This document shows, piece after piece, positions 17,422 through 25,949 of a stretch of 64,000 nucleotides of DNA. Position numbers and translations under genes: made by a program. The notes below the pieces were generated by a model. That model worked only from the letters and a program-made list of their open reading frames with translations. It was not told the origin of the DNA and searched no databases. This DNA is from WFQV01 sp964611145 (lineage in GTDB: Bacteria; Bacteroidota; Ignavibacteria; Ignavibacteriales; Melioribacteraceae), in NCBI GenBank assembly GCA_964611145.1, contig CAZSYM010000008.1, forward strand, positions 23,714-87,713. The letters run 5' to 3'. The stretch's first letter is position 1. Each line of letters starts with the position of its first letter.

Positions 17422-18732
17422 ATGGAACGAATAATAGGGATTAGAAAAGAGACAAAAGATAATTTGGAACATAGGGCGCCCCTTTCTCCCCGACAGGTTC
17501 AAGAATTGATTAAAAACCACAATATAAAAGTCTTGGTGGAACCCGCCTCTCAAAGAAAGTTCAAAGACGAAGAGTACGAGAAAGCCGGGGCGGAAATAAC
17601 AACGGATTTGACGAAAGCGAATATTGTTTTCGGTGTGAAAGAAGTTCCCATTCCGAATTTGATTCCCGACAAGGCGTTTGTGTTCTTTTCCCATACGATT
17701 AAAGGACAAGAATACAATATGCCTCTTTTGAAAGAAATTTTGAATCAGAAGATAACTTTAATAGATTATGAAATGGTGCGCGGGCGCGACGGCAAACGCA
17801 CGATTTTCTTCGGGCATTTTGCTGGTTATGCGGGAATGATTGATTCGCTTTGGCTTTTAGGTAAAAGGCTCGAATACGAAGGCTTCGAAACTCCTTTCGC
17901 GCGCATTAAGCAAGCTATCGAATACGACTCGCTTAAAGATGCGGAAGAAGCGATTGCCGAAGTTGGCGAAATTATTAAACGCGAGGGATTACCGGAAGAG
18001 CTCACGCCGATGATTTTCGGGTTTACCGGTAGAGGACATGTTTCGAAAGGCGCCCAAAAGGTTTTTGAAAATTTGGCACCGGAAAAAATAGCTCCCGCTG
18101 ATGTGGAAAAATTGTTCGAAAAGGGTGCTTCAAAAAATAAAGTCTATTACGCGGAGTTTTACACTCCCGATATTTATGAGAGAACGGACGGTAAGGAATA
18201 CGAGCGCGAACATTTTTATAATAACCCCAATCTTTACAAGTCCAAATTTGAAAGGTACTTGGACTATTTGACCGTCCTTGTAAATGGAATTTATTGGGAG
18301 CCGGGTTACGATAGACTTGTAACCAAAGAATATTTCAGGCGAAAATATTCTGCGGGTGAAAAGCCACGATTGAGAATTATAGGCGATATTACTTGTGATG
18401 TCGAAGGGTCAATCGAGTTAACGGTAAAAACCACTCGCTACGATAACCCCGCATATGTTTATGAACCGATTTCGGGGAAAGTAATTGACGGTTGGGAAGG
18501 TGACGGACCTGTAATTTTGGGCGTGGATAAACTTCCCACTGAATTGGCAAAGGAGGCGACGGAATCTTTTGGCGAAGCCCTTTTACCTCATATCCCTGCT
18601 TTGGCGGAGGCGGATTTCACGCTCCCCTTCGAAAGCTTAAAATCCCAATTGCCCGAAGAGTTCCGAAACGCCGTTATAGCGCATGCGGGACATTTGACTA
18701 AAGATTATTTGTATTTGAAAAAGTTCCTTTGA
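17422..18732 (+). CDS. lysine-ketoglutarate reductase domain protein (saccharopine-forming, LYS1/LKR-like)
   Basis: The 436-residue protein matches the LKR half of plant and animal LKR/SDH. Its N-terminus IIGIRKETKDNLEHRAPLSP is the alanine dehydrogenase/PNT-type domain, and the second domain has the nucleotide loop GFTGRGHVSKGAQ (about 211-223) and DITCDVEGSIELTVKTTRYD, typical of LKR. It would join lysine and 2-oxoglutarate to saccharopine using NADPH, or run in reverse. GTG at 17419 is an alternative start. It is followed after 78 bases by a separate saccharopine reductase-type gene, so the two domains fused in eukaryotes are split here. Confidence 0.82.
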   Translation: MERIIGIRKETKDNLEHRAPLSPRQVQELIKNHNIKVLVEPASQRKFKDEEYEKAGAEITTDLTKANIVFGVKEVPIPNLIPDKAFVFFSHTIKGQEYNMPLLKEILNQKITLIDYEMVRGRDGKRTIFFGHFAGYAGMIDSLWLLGKRLEYEGFETPFARIKQAIEYDSLKDAEEAIAEVGEIIKREGLPEELTPMIFGFTGRGHVSKGAQKVFENLAPEKIAPADVEKLFEKGASKNKVYYAEFYTPDIYERTDGKEYEREHFYNNPNLYKSKFERYLDYLTVLVNGIYWEPGYDRLVTKEYFRRKYSAGEKPRLRIIGDITCDVEGSIELTVKTTRYDNPAYVYEPISGKVIDGWEGDGPVILGVDKLPTELAKEATESFGEALLPHIPALAEADFTLPFESLKSQLPEEFRNAVIAHAGHLTKDYLYLKKFL

Positions 18733-18810
18733 AATTGCCTGAGAATTTAAATCGTTGGTATTCTTCCGGCATAAATTGCTCCTCTACAATTTTATCATGG
18801 AGATTTTACA

Positions 18811-20163
18811 ATGAAACAGGTTCTTGTCCTCGGAGCGGGAAAGAGTTCCCCCTATTTGATTAAATATTTGCTTGAACAGGCTGAGATTTACGACTGGTTC
18901 GTTACCGTTTGCGATAGAGATTATGAATTGGCGAATTCACGTGTGAATGGACACGAAAGGGGAGTTGCTGTCGAATTTGACGTCAGCGATACGGCAATGC
19001 GCCACTCTCTTATCCAAAAAGCCGATGTGGTGATAAATTTCCTCGCTCCGAAATTTCAATATTTGATTGCTATCGATTCTTTGAGCTACGGCAAACATTG
19101 CATATCTGCTTCGTACGAGGATATTCGTCTTCACGATTTGAACAAAGATGCGGTGAAAAAGAACATTTTAATTCTGAATGAAATGGGGCTTGACCCGGGT
19201 ATCGACCACATGTCCGCCATGAAGGTGATTTACGACATCAGGAAAGCTGGCGGGAATATAAAAAGTTTCATTTCGTACGGTTCGGGTTTACCCGCCCCGG
19301 AAGTTCGTTCCAATCCTTTGCGCTATTGTATTACGTGGAATCCGCGCAATGTGGTAATGGCGGGCGAATCCGGTGCGTTGTATATGGAAAACGGTAAAAC
19401 AAAGATTCTTCCGCATCACGATATTTTCCGCCGTACGTGGCGAGTTAGAGTAAACGGTTTTGAAGAAGAGTTCGAAGCCTATCCGAATAGGGACTCTTTG
19501 GTTTACAAAAAGATTTTTAAGCTGGAGAAAGTTAAAACCATGATTCGGGGAACGATGCGTTACCCCGGCTGGAGCGAGACATGGGACCAAATTGTAAAGT
19601 TGGGAATGCCGAACGAAGGGTTGATTGTCCCCGATTTGCGTAAGAAAACATACGCGGAATTTACGGAAATGTTTTTGCCTATGAATATTTCGGGAATGAA
19701 AATCGAGCAGAGAATGGCTAATTTCTTGGGAATAAATCCCACGGGTAAAATAATGGAGAATCTTCGTTGGCTCGGCCTTTTTTCCGAAGAGAAAATAGGA
19801 GGAAACGTAAAAACTCCTGCCGACGTGCTAATTAAATTGGTGAAAGAGAAAATGCCTTTACCGAAAGGCGCACGGGACATGGTGATCCTACAGCACGAGA
19901 TAATTGCTTCTTTCCCTCATGAAAAGAAAACTAAAAAATTCATTTCCACGCTTGTAGAATACGGCGAGGCGGAAGGCTTTACGGCGATAAGCAAAACTGT
20001 CGGTTTGCCCGCCGCTATTGCGGCTAAACTGATACTTACGGACAATCTGCCCCTTGCCGGTGTGCAACTTCCTATTCACCCTGTAATATTTACTCGGGTC
20101 TTGAAAGAATTGCGCTTGAACGGAATTAAATTTAAAGAGTATGTCGAGGAAATTAAAAAATAA
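18811..20163 (+). CDS. saccharopine dehydrogenase/reductase family protein (LYS9/SDH-like)
   Basis: The 450-residue protein starts with a Rossmann loop VLVLGAGKSSPYLIKYLL and has the family signature NEMGLDPGIDHMSAMKVI near 125-142, then the C-terminal saccharopine dehydrogenase domain with SYGSGLPAPEVRSNPL. It would split saccharopine into glutamate and aminoadipate semialdehyde (or the reverse). Together with the preceding LKR-like gene it gives a complete two-step lysine/aminoadipate interconversion. The ATG is preceded by ATGGAGATTTTACA. Specificity for saccharopine rather than a related imino acid is inferred from the pair. Confidence 0.85.
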   Translation: MKQVLVLGAGKSSPYLIKYLLEQAEIYDWFVTVCDRDYELANSRVNGHERGVAVEFDVSDTAMRHSLIQKADVVINFLAPKFQYLIAIDSLSYGKHCISASYEDIRLHDLNKDAVKKNILILNEMGLDPGIDHMSAMKVIYDIRKAGGNIKSFISYGSGLPAPEVRSNPLRYCITWNPRNVVMAGESGALYMENGKTKILPHHDIFRRTWRVRVNGFEEEFEAYPNRDSLVYKKIFKLEKVKTMIRGTMRYPGWSETWDQIVKLGMPNEGLIVPDLRKKTYAEFTEMFLPMNISGMKIEQRMANFLGINPTGKIMENLRWLGLFSEEKIGGNVKTPADVLIKLVKEKMPLPKGARDMVILQHEIIASFPHEKKTKKFISTLVEYGEAEGFTAISKTVGLPAAIAAKLILTDNLPLAGVQLPIHPVIFTRVLKELRLNGIKFKEYVEEIKK

Positions 20164-20290
20164 TCGATAATTGCAAGCTTTTGTATTGTAGCAAATTGCG
20201 GAATTAATTATTTTAACATTTGGCAATAAGAAAATATTGCGCACTGGTTTCGAAACAAAGTTCATTCATAATTTATAAGGAGTAATTACC

Positions 20291-20623
20291 ATGGCAATAA
20301 TGATTACAGATGAATGCATCAATTGCGGTGCATGCGAGCCCGAATGCCCTAATACCGCAATATATGAAGGCGGAGTTGATTGGGAATTAGGCGGTAAAAC
20401 CTACGGACCGGATGATCCCGCTCCCTCCGGTGCTACTGGCTTTTATTCGGAAGAACATTATTACATTGTTCCCGACAAATGTACCGAATGCGTTGGTTTC
20501 TACGACGAACCTCAATGTGCGGCTGTTTGTCCCGTTGATTGCTGTATCGCTGATCCTAATCATCCTGAGACAGAAGAAGAACTTATGGCGAAGAAAGAAA
20601 AACTGGATGAAATAGGAAGATAA
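20291..20623 (+). CDS. 2[4Fe-4S] ferredoxin (Allochromatium type)
   Basis: The 110-residue protein has two cluster motifs: CINCGACEPECP and CTECVGFYDEPQCAAVCP. The eight-residue insertion between the second and third Cys of the second motif is the mark of Alvin-type low-potential 2[4Fe-4S] ferredoxins. An acidic, Lys-rich C-terminal tail follows. It would carry electrons in the cytosol; no obvious redox partner is adjacent. The ribosome binding site is TAAGGAGTAATTACC and the gene has its own terminator, so it is probably transcribed alone. Confidence 0.95.
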   Translation: MAIMITDECINCGACEPECPNTAIYEGGVDWELGGKTYGPDDPAPSGATGFYSEEHYYIVPDKCTECVGFYDEPQCAAVCPVDCCIADPNHPETEEELMAKKEKLDEIGR

Positions 20624-20645
20624 TTATTGTTATAAAACAATTTTC

Positions 20646-20673
20646 AAAAGGACACTCCGCCGAGTGTCCTTTT
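20646..20673 (+). terminator. intrinsic terminator after the ferredoxin gene
   Basis: A perfect 12-bp stem AAAAGGACACTC/GAGTGTCCTTTT (20646-20657 with 20662-20673) with a four-base CGCC loop. Confidence 0.92.
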
Positions 20674-20721
20674 GAGTTTTAAAGATATAAACAATTTCTT
20701 ACACGAAAATAAAAGACAACA

Positions 20722-22824
20722 ATGAAAAGTTCATTTTTTATTAGCCTGGCTTTGGCTTTCGTGTTTTTTTATTCATTTGATTCGGGAAAAGACGTGTACG
20801 TTAATGAAATCGCCAAGCTATCCGATGTAAAGAGTTTACAAAAAGTGCTGGATAGGTATTATACCGATGAAAAACTTGGTTCTTTTGTTTCAAACGGAAA
20901 GACGTACTTCAGATTGTTTGCACCTTCCGCCGCGAGGGTCGAGCTTTGGACATTTAAAACGCCTTCCGATACGCCGGGAAATTATTACCCGATGATAAGA
21001 AAAAATAACGGCGTTTGGGAAACCAAACTTACGGGAGAACGCTTTGGCATGTTCTACGGTTTTAGGGTTTATTCAAAAGAGGACTTGTTAAATAAAAAAT
21101 CCGTTCCCCTTTGTGTGGATCCCTACGCAAAGGCGGTTGCGACTTATACGGATTACCTTAATCCTCGCAAGGCAATTGTTTACAAGGACAATTTCAATTG
21201 GGAAGATGATAAATGGATTCAAAGGGATTGGCGGGATTTGATTATTTATGAAATGCACATTCGGGACATGACGGCACATCCCAGCTCCGGTGCCAAGCAT
21301 CCCGGGTCATATCAAGGTATGGTGGAGGAAAATATCAGGGGCGGATTGAATTATATCAAAAAACTTGGCGTCAATACCGTGGAAATTTTGCCCGCCATGG
21401 AATACGGCTATATGGAAATTCCGTATCTGGATTCGCTTGACGGTTTTTATAATACATGGAATCCTTATGAGCGAAATCATTGGGGCTATATGACTTCCAA
21501 CTTCTTTGCTCCCGCTTCTTATTATTCGTATGATTGGAAAAGCCTTAAGCGCCATGTGTGGATTGGCACCGATGCCCGCCAGATTAACGATTTCAAAAAA
21601 ATGGTTAAGGCTTTCCATAAAGCCGGTATAGGTGTTATGATGGACGTGGTGTTTAATCACCTTTCCGAATATGAGATGGGAAATTTGAAACAAATTGACA
21701 AAACGTATTATTTCCGCTTGAGGGCGGACGGCAACTTTGAATCTCAAAGCTATTGCGGTAACGATTTGCGAACCGAAGCGCCAATGATGAGACGTTTGAT
21801 TGTGGAGAGCGTTCTTTATTGGATGAGCGAATTTCATATTGACGGTTTCCGTTTTGATTTGGGAAAGCTAATTGACTGGAAAACCATAGAAACCGTAATT
21901 GCCGAAGCGAGAAAATTAAATCCGTATGTCGTTTTTGTTTGTGAGCCGTGGGGCGGAGGATATGACCCGACGGGCTTTTCCCAACGAGGATGGGGAGCGT
22001 GGAACGATCAAATACGAAACGGTATTAAAGGGCAAAATCCTATTAACGGACAAGGTTGGATTTTCGGCAAGTGGTACGGCAATAATAATATCAAGCGGAT
22101 CGAAAGTTATGTAAACGGTACTCTACTGAAAGATAAGGGGGGATTGTTTTATAAAAAAGAACATTCGGTAAATTATTTGGAATCGCACGATGACTACACT
22201 TTGGGGGATTTTATTCGAATCGGGAGCGGGGAAGTGAAGCCGAACGCCGTGATAAAAAATGTGAAAAAGCACGGTACCCTTTCCGAACGACAATTGAAAT
22301 TGAACAAGCTGGCGGCTCTTTTCCTTTTGACTTCGCAAGGTATAACTATGATTTCCGAAGGACAGGAATTCGCTCGTAGCAAAGTGATTCCGTGGAATAT
22401 TTCCGTACCGGATAAACATAGAGGGCAAATGGACCACAACAGCTATAATAAGGATAATTCAACGAATTATCTCGATTATGAATTTGCGGATTTGAACAGA
22501 GAGTTGGTTGAGTATTACAAGGGTTTGATATTGCTCCGAAAGACTTTCCCCGCTTTTCGCAGAGCCGCATACGAGGATATTAAATTTTATGAAAATTCCG
22601 AATTCCCTTTCGCTCTTGCTTATACGGTTAAATATGGCGGGAAAGAGTTTTTTGTGGCTTTTAACGCCGAGCAAAAAAGAAAAGTATCTTTCGATTTGCC
22701 TGACGGAACGTGGGAAATACTTGTAAACAAAGACATTGCGGGCATCGAGCCTCTTGGCACGGTAAAGAATAGGCTTTATCTTCCGCCTGTTACGGGTGCG
22801 GTTTTAAAATTAGAAGGAGAATAA
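20722..22824 (+). CDS. exported glycoside hydrolase family 13 enzyme, pullulanase/debranching type
   Basis: The 700-residue protein has a hydrophobic export signal (about 1-20), an N-terminal CBM48-like domain (YFRLFAPSAARVELW, about 62-76) and a GH13 barrel. Catalytic residues are visible: nucleophile Asp379 in DGFRFDLG, acid/base Glu408 in VCEPWGGG, and Asp490 in LESHDDYTL. MMDVVFNHLSE is GH13 region I. The CBM48 plus ESHDDYTL pattern is characteristic of type I pullulanases, so cleavage of alpha-1,6 links in glycogen or starch is likely. No lipobox was seen. A VanX-type gene follows after three bases. Confidence 0.88.
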   Translation: MKSSFFISLALAFVFFYSFDSGKDVYVNEIAKLSDVKSLQKVLDRYYTDEKLGSFVSNGKTYFRLFAPSAARVELWTFKTPSDTPGNYYPMIRKNNGVWETKLTGERFGMFYGFRVYSKEDLLNKKSVPLCVDPYAKAVATYTDYLNPRKAIVYKDNFNWEDDKWIQRDWRDLIIYEMHIRDMTAHPSSGAKHPGSYQGMVEENIRGGLNYIKKLGVNTVEILPAMEYGYMEIPYLDSLDGFYNTWNPYERNHWGYMTSNFFAPASYYSYDWKSLKRHVWIGTDARQINDFKKMVKAFHKAGIGVMMDVVFNHLSEYEMGNLKQIDKTYYFRLRADGNFESQSYCGNDLRTEAPMMRRLIVESVLYWMSEFHIDGFRFDLGKLIDWKTIETVIAEARKLNPYVVFVCEPWGGGYDPTGFSQRGWGAWNDQIRNGIKGQNPINGQGWIFGKWYGNNNIKRIESYVNGTLLKDKGGLFYKKEHSVNYLESHDDYTLGDFIRIGSGEVKPNAVIKNVKKHGTLSERQLKLNKLAALFLLTSQGITMISEGQEFARSKVIPWNISVPDKHRGQMDHNSYNKDNSTNYLDYEFADLNRELVEYYKGLILLRKTFPAFRRAAYEDIKFYENSEFPFALAYTVKYGGKEFFVAFNAEQKRKVSFDLPDGTWEILVNKDIAGIEPLGTVKNRLYLPPVTGAVLKLEGE

Positions 22825-22827
22825 AAA

Positions 22828-23433
22828 ATGAGAAGATTTTTATTCGGCATGTTCTACATGATAATTATTGTTTCCCTTTATGCGCAATCGGATACTAGCC
22901 TTGTTTGGCTTGGCTCCGTCGATTCTACTATTGCCACGGACGTTCGCTATGCTACAAGGAATAATTTCACACATCAGGTTTTATACTCTACGGATAAAGT
23001 ATATTTGCGAAAAGTGGTTGCCGAACATCTTGCAAAGGCGAACGCTTACGTGAAGGAAAAGTACGGTTTGCGTTTAAAGGTATTCGACGGGTATCGTCCT
23101 CTTTCCGTGCAGAAAAAGATGTGGGCTATTGTACCGGATAGTCGCTATGTGGCTAATCCCCAAAACGGCTCGCGCCATAATAGGGGTGCTGCGGTGGATG
23201 TTACGCTTATTGATTCTACCGGTAAAGAATTGGATATGGGAACCGAATTTGACAATTTTACCGAGAAGGCTCATTATGATTATCCGAAACTTACACCTCG
23301 ACAAAAGGCAAATCGCAAGTTGTTGAGAGATGTTATGAAAAAGTTCGGGTTTGAACCTTTGGAAACAGAATGGTGGCATTTCGATTATCACGGATGGCGC
23401 AGGTTTTCTATTCTGGATAAACCGATTAAGTGA
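22828..23433 (+). CDS. D-alanyl-D-alanine dipeptidase (VanX/DdpX family, peptidase M15D)
   Basis: The 201-residue protein has the zinc ligands of VanX: SRHNRGAAVD gives His117 and Asp124, and EWWHF gives the catalytic Glu181 and zinc ligand His184; DGYRPLSVQ carries the conserved Arg. A signal peptide (about 1-20, ending YAQ) sends it to the periplasm. Such exported VanX homologues recycle D-Ala-D-Ala from peptidoglycan; vancomycin resistance would need vanH/vanA partners, which are absent. It is in an operon with the GH13 gene. The ATG follows GAAGGAGAATAAAA. Confidence 0.9.
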   Translation: MRRFLFGMFYMIIIVSLYAQSDTSLVWLGSVDSTIATDVRYATRNNFTHQVLYSTDKVYLRKVVAEHLAKANAYVKEKYGLRLKVFDGYRPLSVQKKMWAIVPDSRYVANPQNGSRHNRGAAVDVTLIDSTGKELDMGTEFDNFTEKAHYDYPKLTPRQKANRKLLRDVMKKFGFEPLETEWWHFDYHGWRRFSILDKPIK

Positions 23434-23450
23434 TTTTTAAAATGGCAAAA

Positions 23451-23480
23451 AAAATCCCCTTGTGTTTGCAAGGGGATTTT
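23451..23480. terminator. bidirectional terminator between vanX-like gene and csp
   Basis: A 12-bp stem AAAATCCCCTTG/CAAGGGGATTTT (23451-23462 with 23469-23480) with a six-base loop sits between two convergent genes. A-rich sequence on the left gives a U-tract for the minus-strand csp transcript. Confidence 0.92.
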
Positions 23481-23496
23481 GATGTGGAGCTCAAAA

Positions 23497-23697
23497 TTAT
23501 TCTACTGTAACGTGAACCGCCTGTAGTCCTTTTTCTCCTTCTTCAACATCGAATTTAACGGTGTCCTCTTCGTTCAAAGTTTTGTAGCCGTCACCTTCGA
23601 TTGAGCTGTAATGGACGAAAATGTCTTCGCCGTTTTCTCTTGTGATAAAACCGTAGCCTTTGTCGGCATTAAACCACTTTACTTTTCCGGTTTCCAT
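23497..23697 (-). CDS. cold-shock domain protein
   Basis: The 66-residue product is a single cold-shock domain with both RNA-binding motifs, KGYGFI (RNP1) and DIFVHYS (RNP2), and starts METGKVKWFNADKG as the family does. It would bind single-stranded RNA or DNA and relieve mRNA structure. The ATG has only a weak ribosome binding site (AAGGAACTACAA), and a long gene-free region lies upstream, fitting the long 5' leaders of cold-shock mRNAs (inference). Confidence 0.96.
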   Translation of the reverse strand: METGKVKWFNADKGYGFITRENGEDIFVHYSSIEGDGYKTLNEEDTVKFDVEEGEKGLQAVHVTVE

Positions 23698-24083
23698 TTG
23701 TAGTTCCTTATTTTGTTGCTGTTAAAAAACGTACTCGAAATCGCCCTTTACTTATTGAAGCCTGGTACCGAGGGATGTTTTTTGAAACAACCGGGGATAC
23801 TGCTTTGCGAATGGCGTAAAACAAGTACAAAAATTACAAGAGTTAAGATAGACTTAATTTTGTCAAATAGCAAATAAGAAGAAAATATTTTTGTGAGAAA
23901 AAGAGGGAAGGAGGCAGAGCTTCCGCAAAAATTTTTTATTGACTTACTAGCACTGATTCATTCTCGTAGCGATAGTACTCACTTATGAAAACTTCTGATT
24001 TTTTTATTATTTTTATTTTCGTTTCCTCGTGAAATTAAAACCGGCTTTCGCCCCATGTTAAAAAACTCTAAATCCGAGAACAG
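23698..24083. other. gene-free region between divergent csp and dnaG
   Basis: These 386 bases hold no supported gene. On the minus strand TTGACA (23861-23866) could be a -35 element for csp, which would give a leader of roughly 130 bases, but no convincing -10 was found at the right spacing. On the plus strand TTGACT near 23940 might serve dnaG. I see no tRNA or known small RNA here. Confidence 0.5.
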
Positions 24084-25949
24084 ATGAGAATACCACAGGA
24101 AAAAATCGAAGAGATAAAAAACAGCGTTAGTATTGTGGATTTTATTTCCCAGTACGTTCCGCTGAAAAAGGCTGGCAAGAACTATCGCGGGCTTTGTCCT
24201 TTCCACACGGAAAAAACCCCCTCTTTTATGGTGAGCGACCAAAAACAAATATTTCATTGTTTCGGTTGTCACAAGGGCGGGAATGTTTTTACGTTTTTGA
24301 TGGAATACAAGAAAATCTCCTTTTACGAAGCTGTGGAGGAAATAGCACAATATGCCGGTATTCCGCTTAAGTTCGAAAAAGATTCGGCGTCGAAGGATGC
24401 CACGGAGTTGCTTTATGAAATAAACCTGCAAGCGGCAAAGTTCTTTTCGGATAAACTCCTTAATTCCCCGGAAGGCGAAAGGGCAAGGGAGTATTTTAAG
24501 GAAAGAAAAATCAAGCTTGCCACTCAAAGGGCGTTCGGATTAGGATATGCACCGGATAGTTGGTCCGCCTTGAAAAATCATTTGGAAGAGTTAAAATTGC
24601 CACTCGATAAAGCGATTGAATTGGGTTTGTTAGACCGCAAGGAAAAGGGTGCACCTTACGATAAATTCCGCGGTAGAGTTATTTTCCCTATCTTTTCCAC
24701 GAACGGGCGCGTTGTGGGATTCGGCGGACGTGTGCTTGTGCCTTCGGAAAAGGCGCCTAAGTATTTGAATTCCCCCGAATCCCGTATTTACTCCAAGAGA
24801 AGAACTCTTTACGGATTATATCATTCCAAGGAAGAAATTATGAAATTGGATTCCGCCATTTTGGTGGAAGGTTATATGGATCTTATTTCGCTTTATCAGG
24901 CGGGAATTAAAAACGTTGTCGCTTCCTCCGGAACGGCTCTCACGGAAGAACAGGTGCAATTGCTTTCGCGGTTCACTAAAAACATTGTTGTGCTTTTCGA
25001 TGCGGATTCCGCTGGACAAAGCGCGGCGATGAGAAGCATAGAGCTTTTACTTAAACAGGATTTCGAAATCCGAATGTTGACTCTACCCGAAGGAGAAGAC
25101 CCAGACTCTTTTGTTAATAAATACGGCGTGGAGGAATTCCGCGAGGAATTAAGCCGAACCATGAATTTCCTTGAGTTTCAAATGCGTCAGTTCGAAAAAG
25201 CGGGAATGCTGGAAGACCCCGCCAAACAAGCCCAAGCCATTCGCGAGCTTATTAAAACTGCGGCTCTCATTTCCGACGAATTGAAAAGAAATTTGCACCT
25301 CCGCAATATCGCACGAAAGTTTAATCTGCGGGAAAAAATGCTCGAACAGGAAATGGATAAGTTCATTCGATTGGCTAAGAAGAGCGAGGTTAAACGGCGG
25401 AATGTTACAAAGCTCCCTCCTGTGGAAAAGGAAAAACAAGCCGGTGGGAAAGCATTTCTTTCGGGCGGTACTTTCGAGCGGGAAATTATCCGATTGCTTT
25501 TCGAGGGGAAAAAGGAAATAATGGATTTGATTTTTGATAATGTCCCTATAAACGAAATAAGCGATACGAATTTGCGTCAAATTGCCGAGTCCGTTTTTGA
25601 AAATTATCGCAATGGAGTTTATCTCCCTTCGGATTTGATTGACGATTTGCCTTCGGAGGAACTTAAGGATTTAACGCGGGAACTAATCCTGAACGAAGCG
25701 GAAATTAGCCGTCGCTGGGAAGAAATTGCTGTCGATGGTAGTAATGAAATCGATTTATTGGGGTTTACCAAGGAATTGGTGAATCGTTATAAGCTTAAAA
25801 TGATTGACAAAATGATGCGGGAAATTCAGGAACAAATTAGTATGAAGGAAAATTCTCCGGAAGCGCTCGAGGAGTTATTCGAGCAGTTACGCATCTGGCA
25901 AAATGAAAAAAAGGAACTTTTAGAATTGGTGAGTAAAAATGCGAGGTAA
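24084..25949 (+). CDS. dnaG: DNA primase
   Basis: DnaG makes RNA primers at the replication fork. The 621-residue protein has the CHC2 zinc finger with ligands Cys38, His41, Cys59 and Cys62, the RNA polymerase/TOPRIM core with YxxVVGFGGR, the TOPRIM Glu262 in LVEGYMD and Asp306/Asp308 in FDADSAGQ, and a C-terminal helical part expected to bind the DnaB helicase. Length is normal. Its last 11 bases overlap the start of a GH13 gene. In many bacteria dnaG is next to rpoD; here the primary sigma gene is 25 kb away. Confidence 0.97.
   Translation: MRIPQEKIEEIKNSVSIVDFISQYVPLKKAGKNYRGLCPFHTEKTPSFMVSDQKQIFHCFGCHKGGNVFTFLMEYKKISFYEAVEEIAQYAGIPLKFEKDSASKDATELLYEINLQAAKFFSDKLLNSPEGERAREYFKERKIKLATQRAFGLGYAPDSWSALKNHLEELKLPLDKAIELGLLDRKEKGAPYDKFRGRVIFPIFSTNGRVVGFGGRVLVPSEKAPKYLNSPESRIYSKRRTLYGLYHSKEEIMKLDSAILVEGYMDLISLYQAGIKNVVASSGTALTEEQVQLLSRFTKNIVVLFDADSAGQSAAMRSIELLLKQDFEIRMLTLPEGEDPDSFVNKYGVEEFREELSRTMNFLEFQMRQFEKAGMLEDPAKQAQAIRELIKTAALISDELKRNLHLRNIARKFNLREKMLEQEMDKFIRLAKKSEVKRRNVTKLPPVEKEKQAGGKAFLSGGTFEREIIRLLFEGKKEIMDLIFDNVPINEISDTNLRQIAESVFENYRNGVYLPSDLIDDLPSEELKDLTRELILNEAEISRRWEEIAVDGSNEIDLLGFTKELVNRYKLKMIDKMMREIQEQISMKENSPEALEELFEQLRIWQNEKKELLELVSKNAR

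Noticed and set aside
22828..23433. Vancomycin resistance cluster
   Set aside because: Only a VanX-type gene is present, without vanH, vanA or the two-component regulator, and it carries a signal peptide as recycling dipeptidases do.
23698..24083. Possible small RNA or tRNA in the csp/dnaG gap
   Set aside because: No cloverleaf, no known RNA signature and no terminator next to a promoter on either strand; treated as leader and promoter region.
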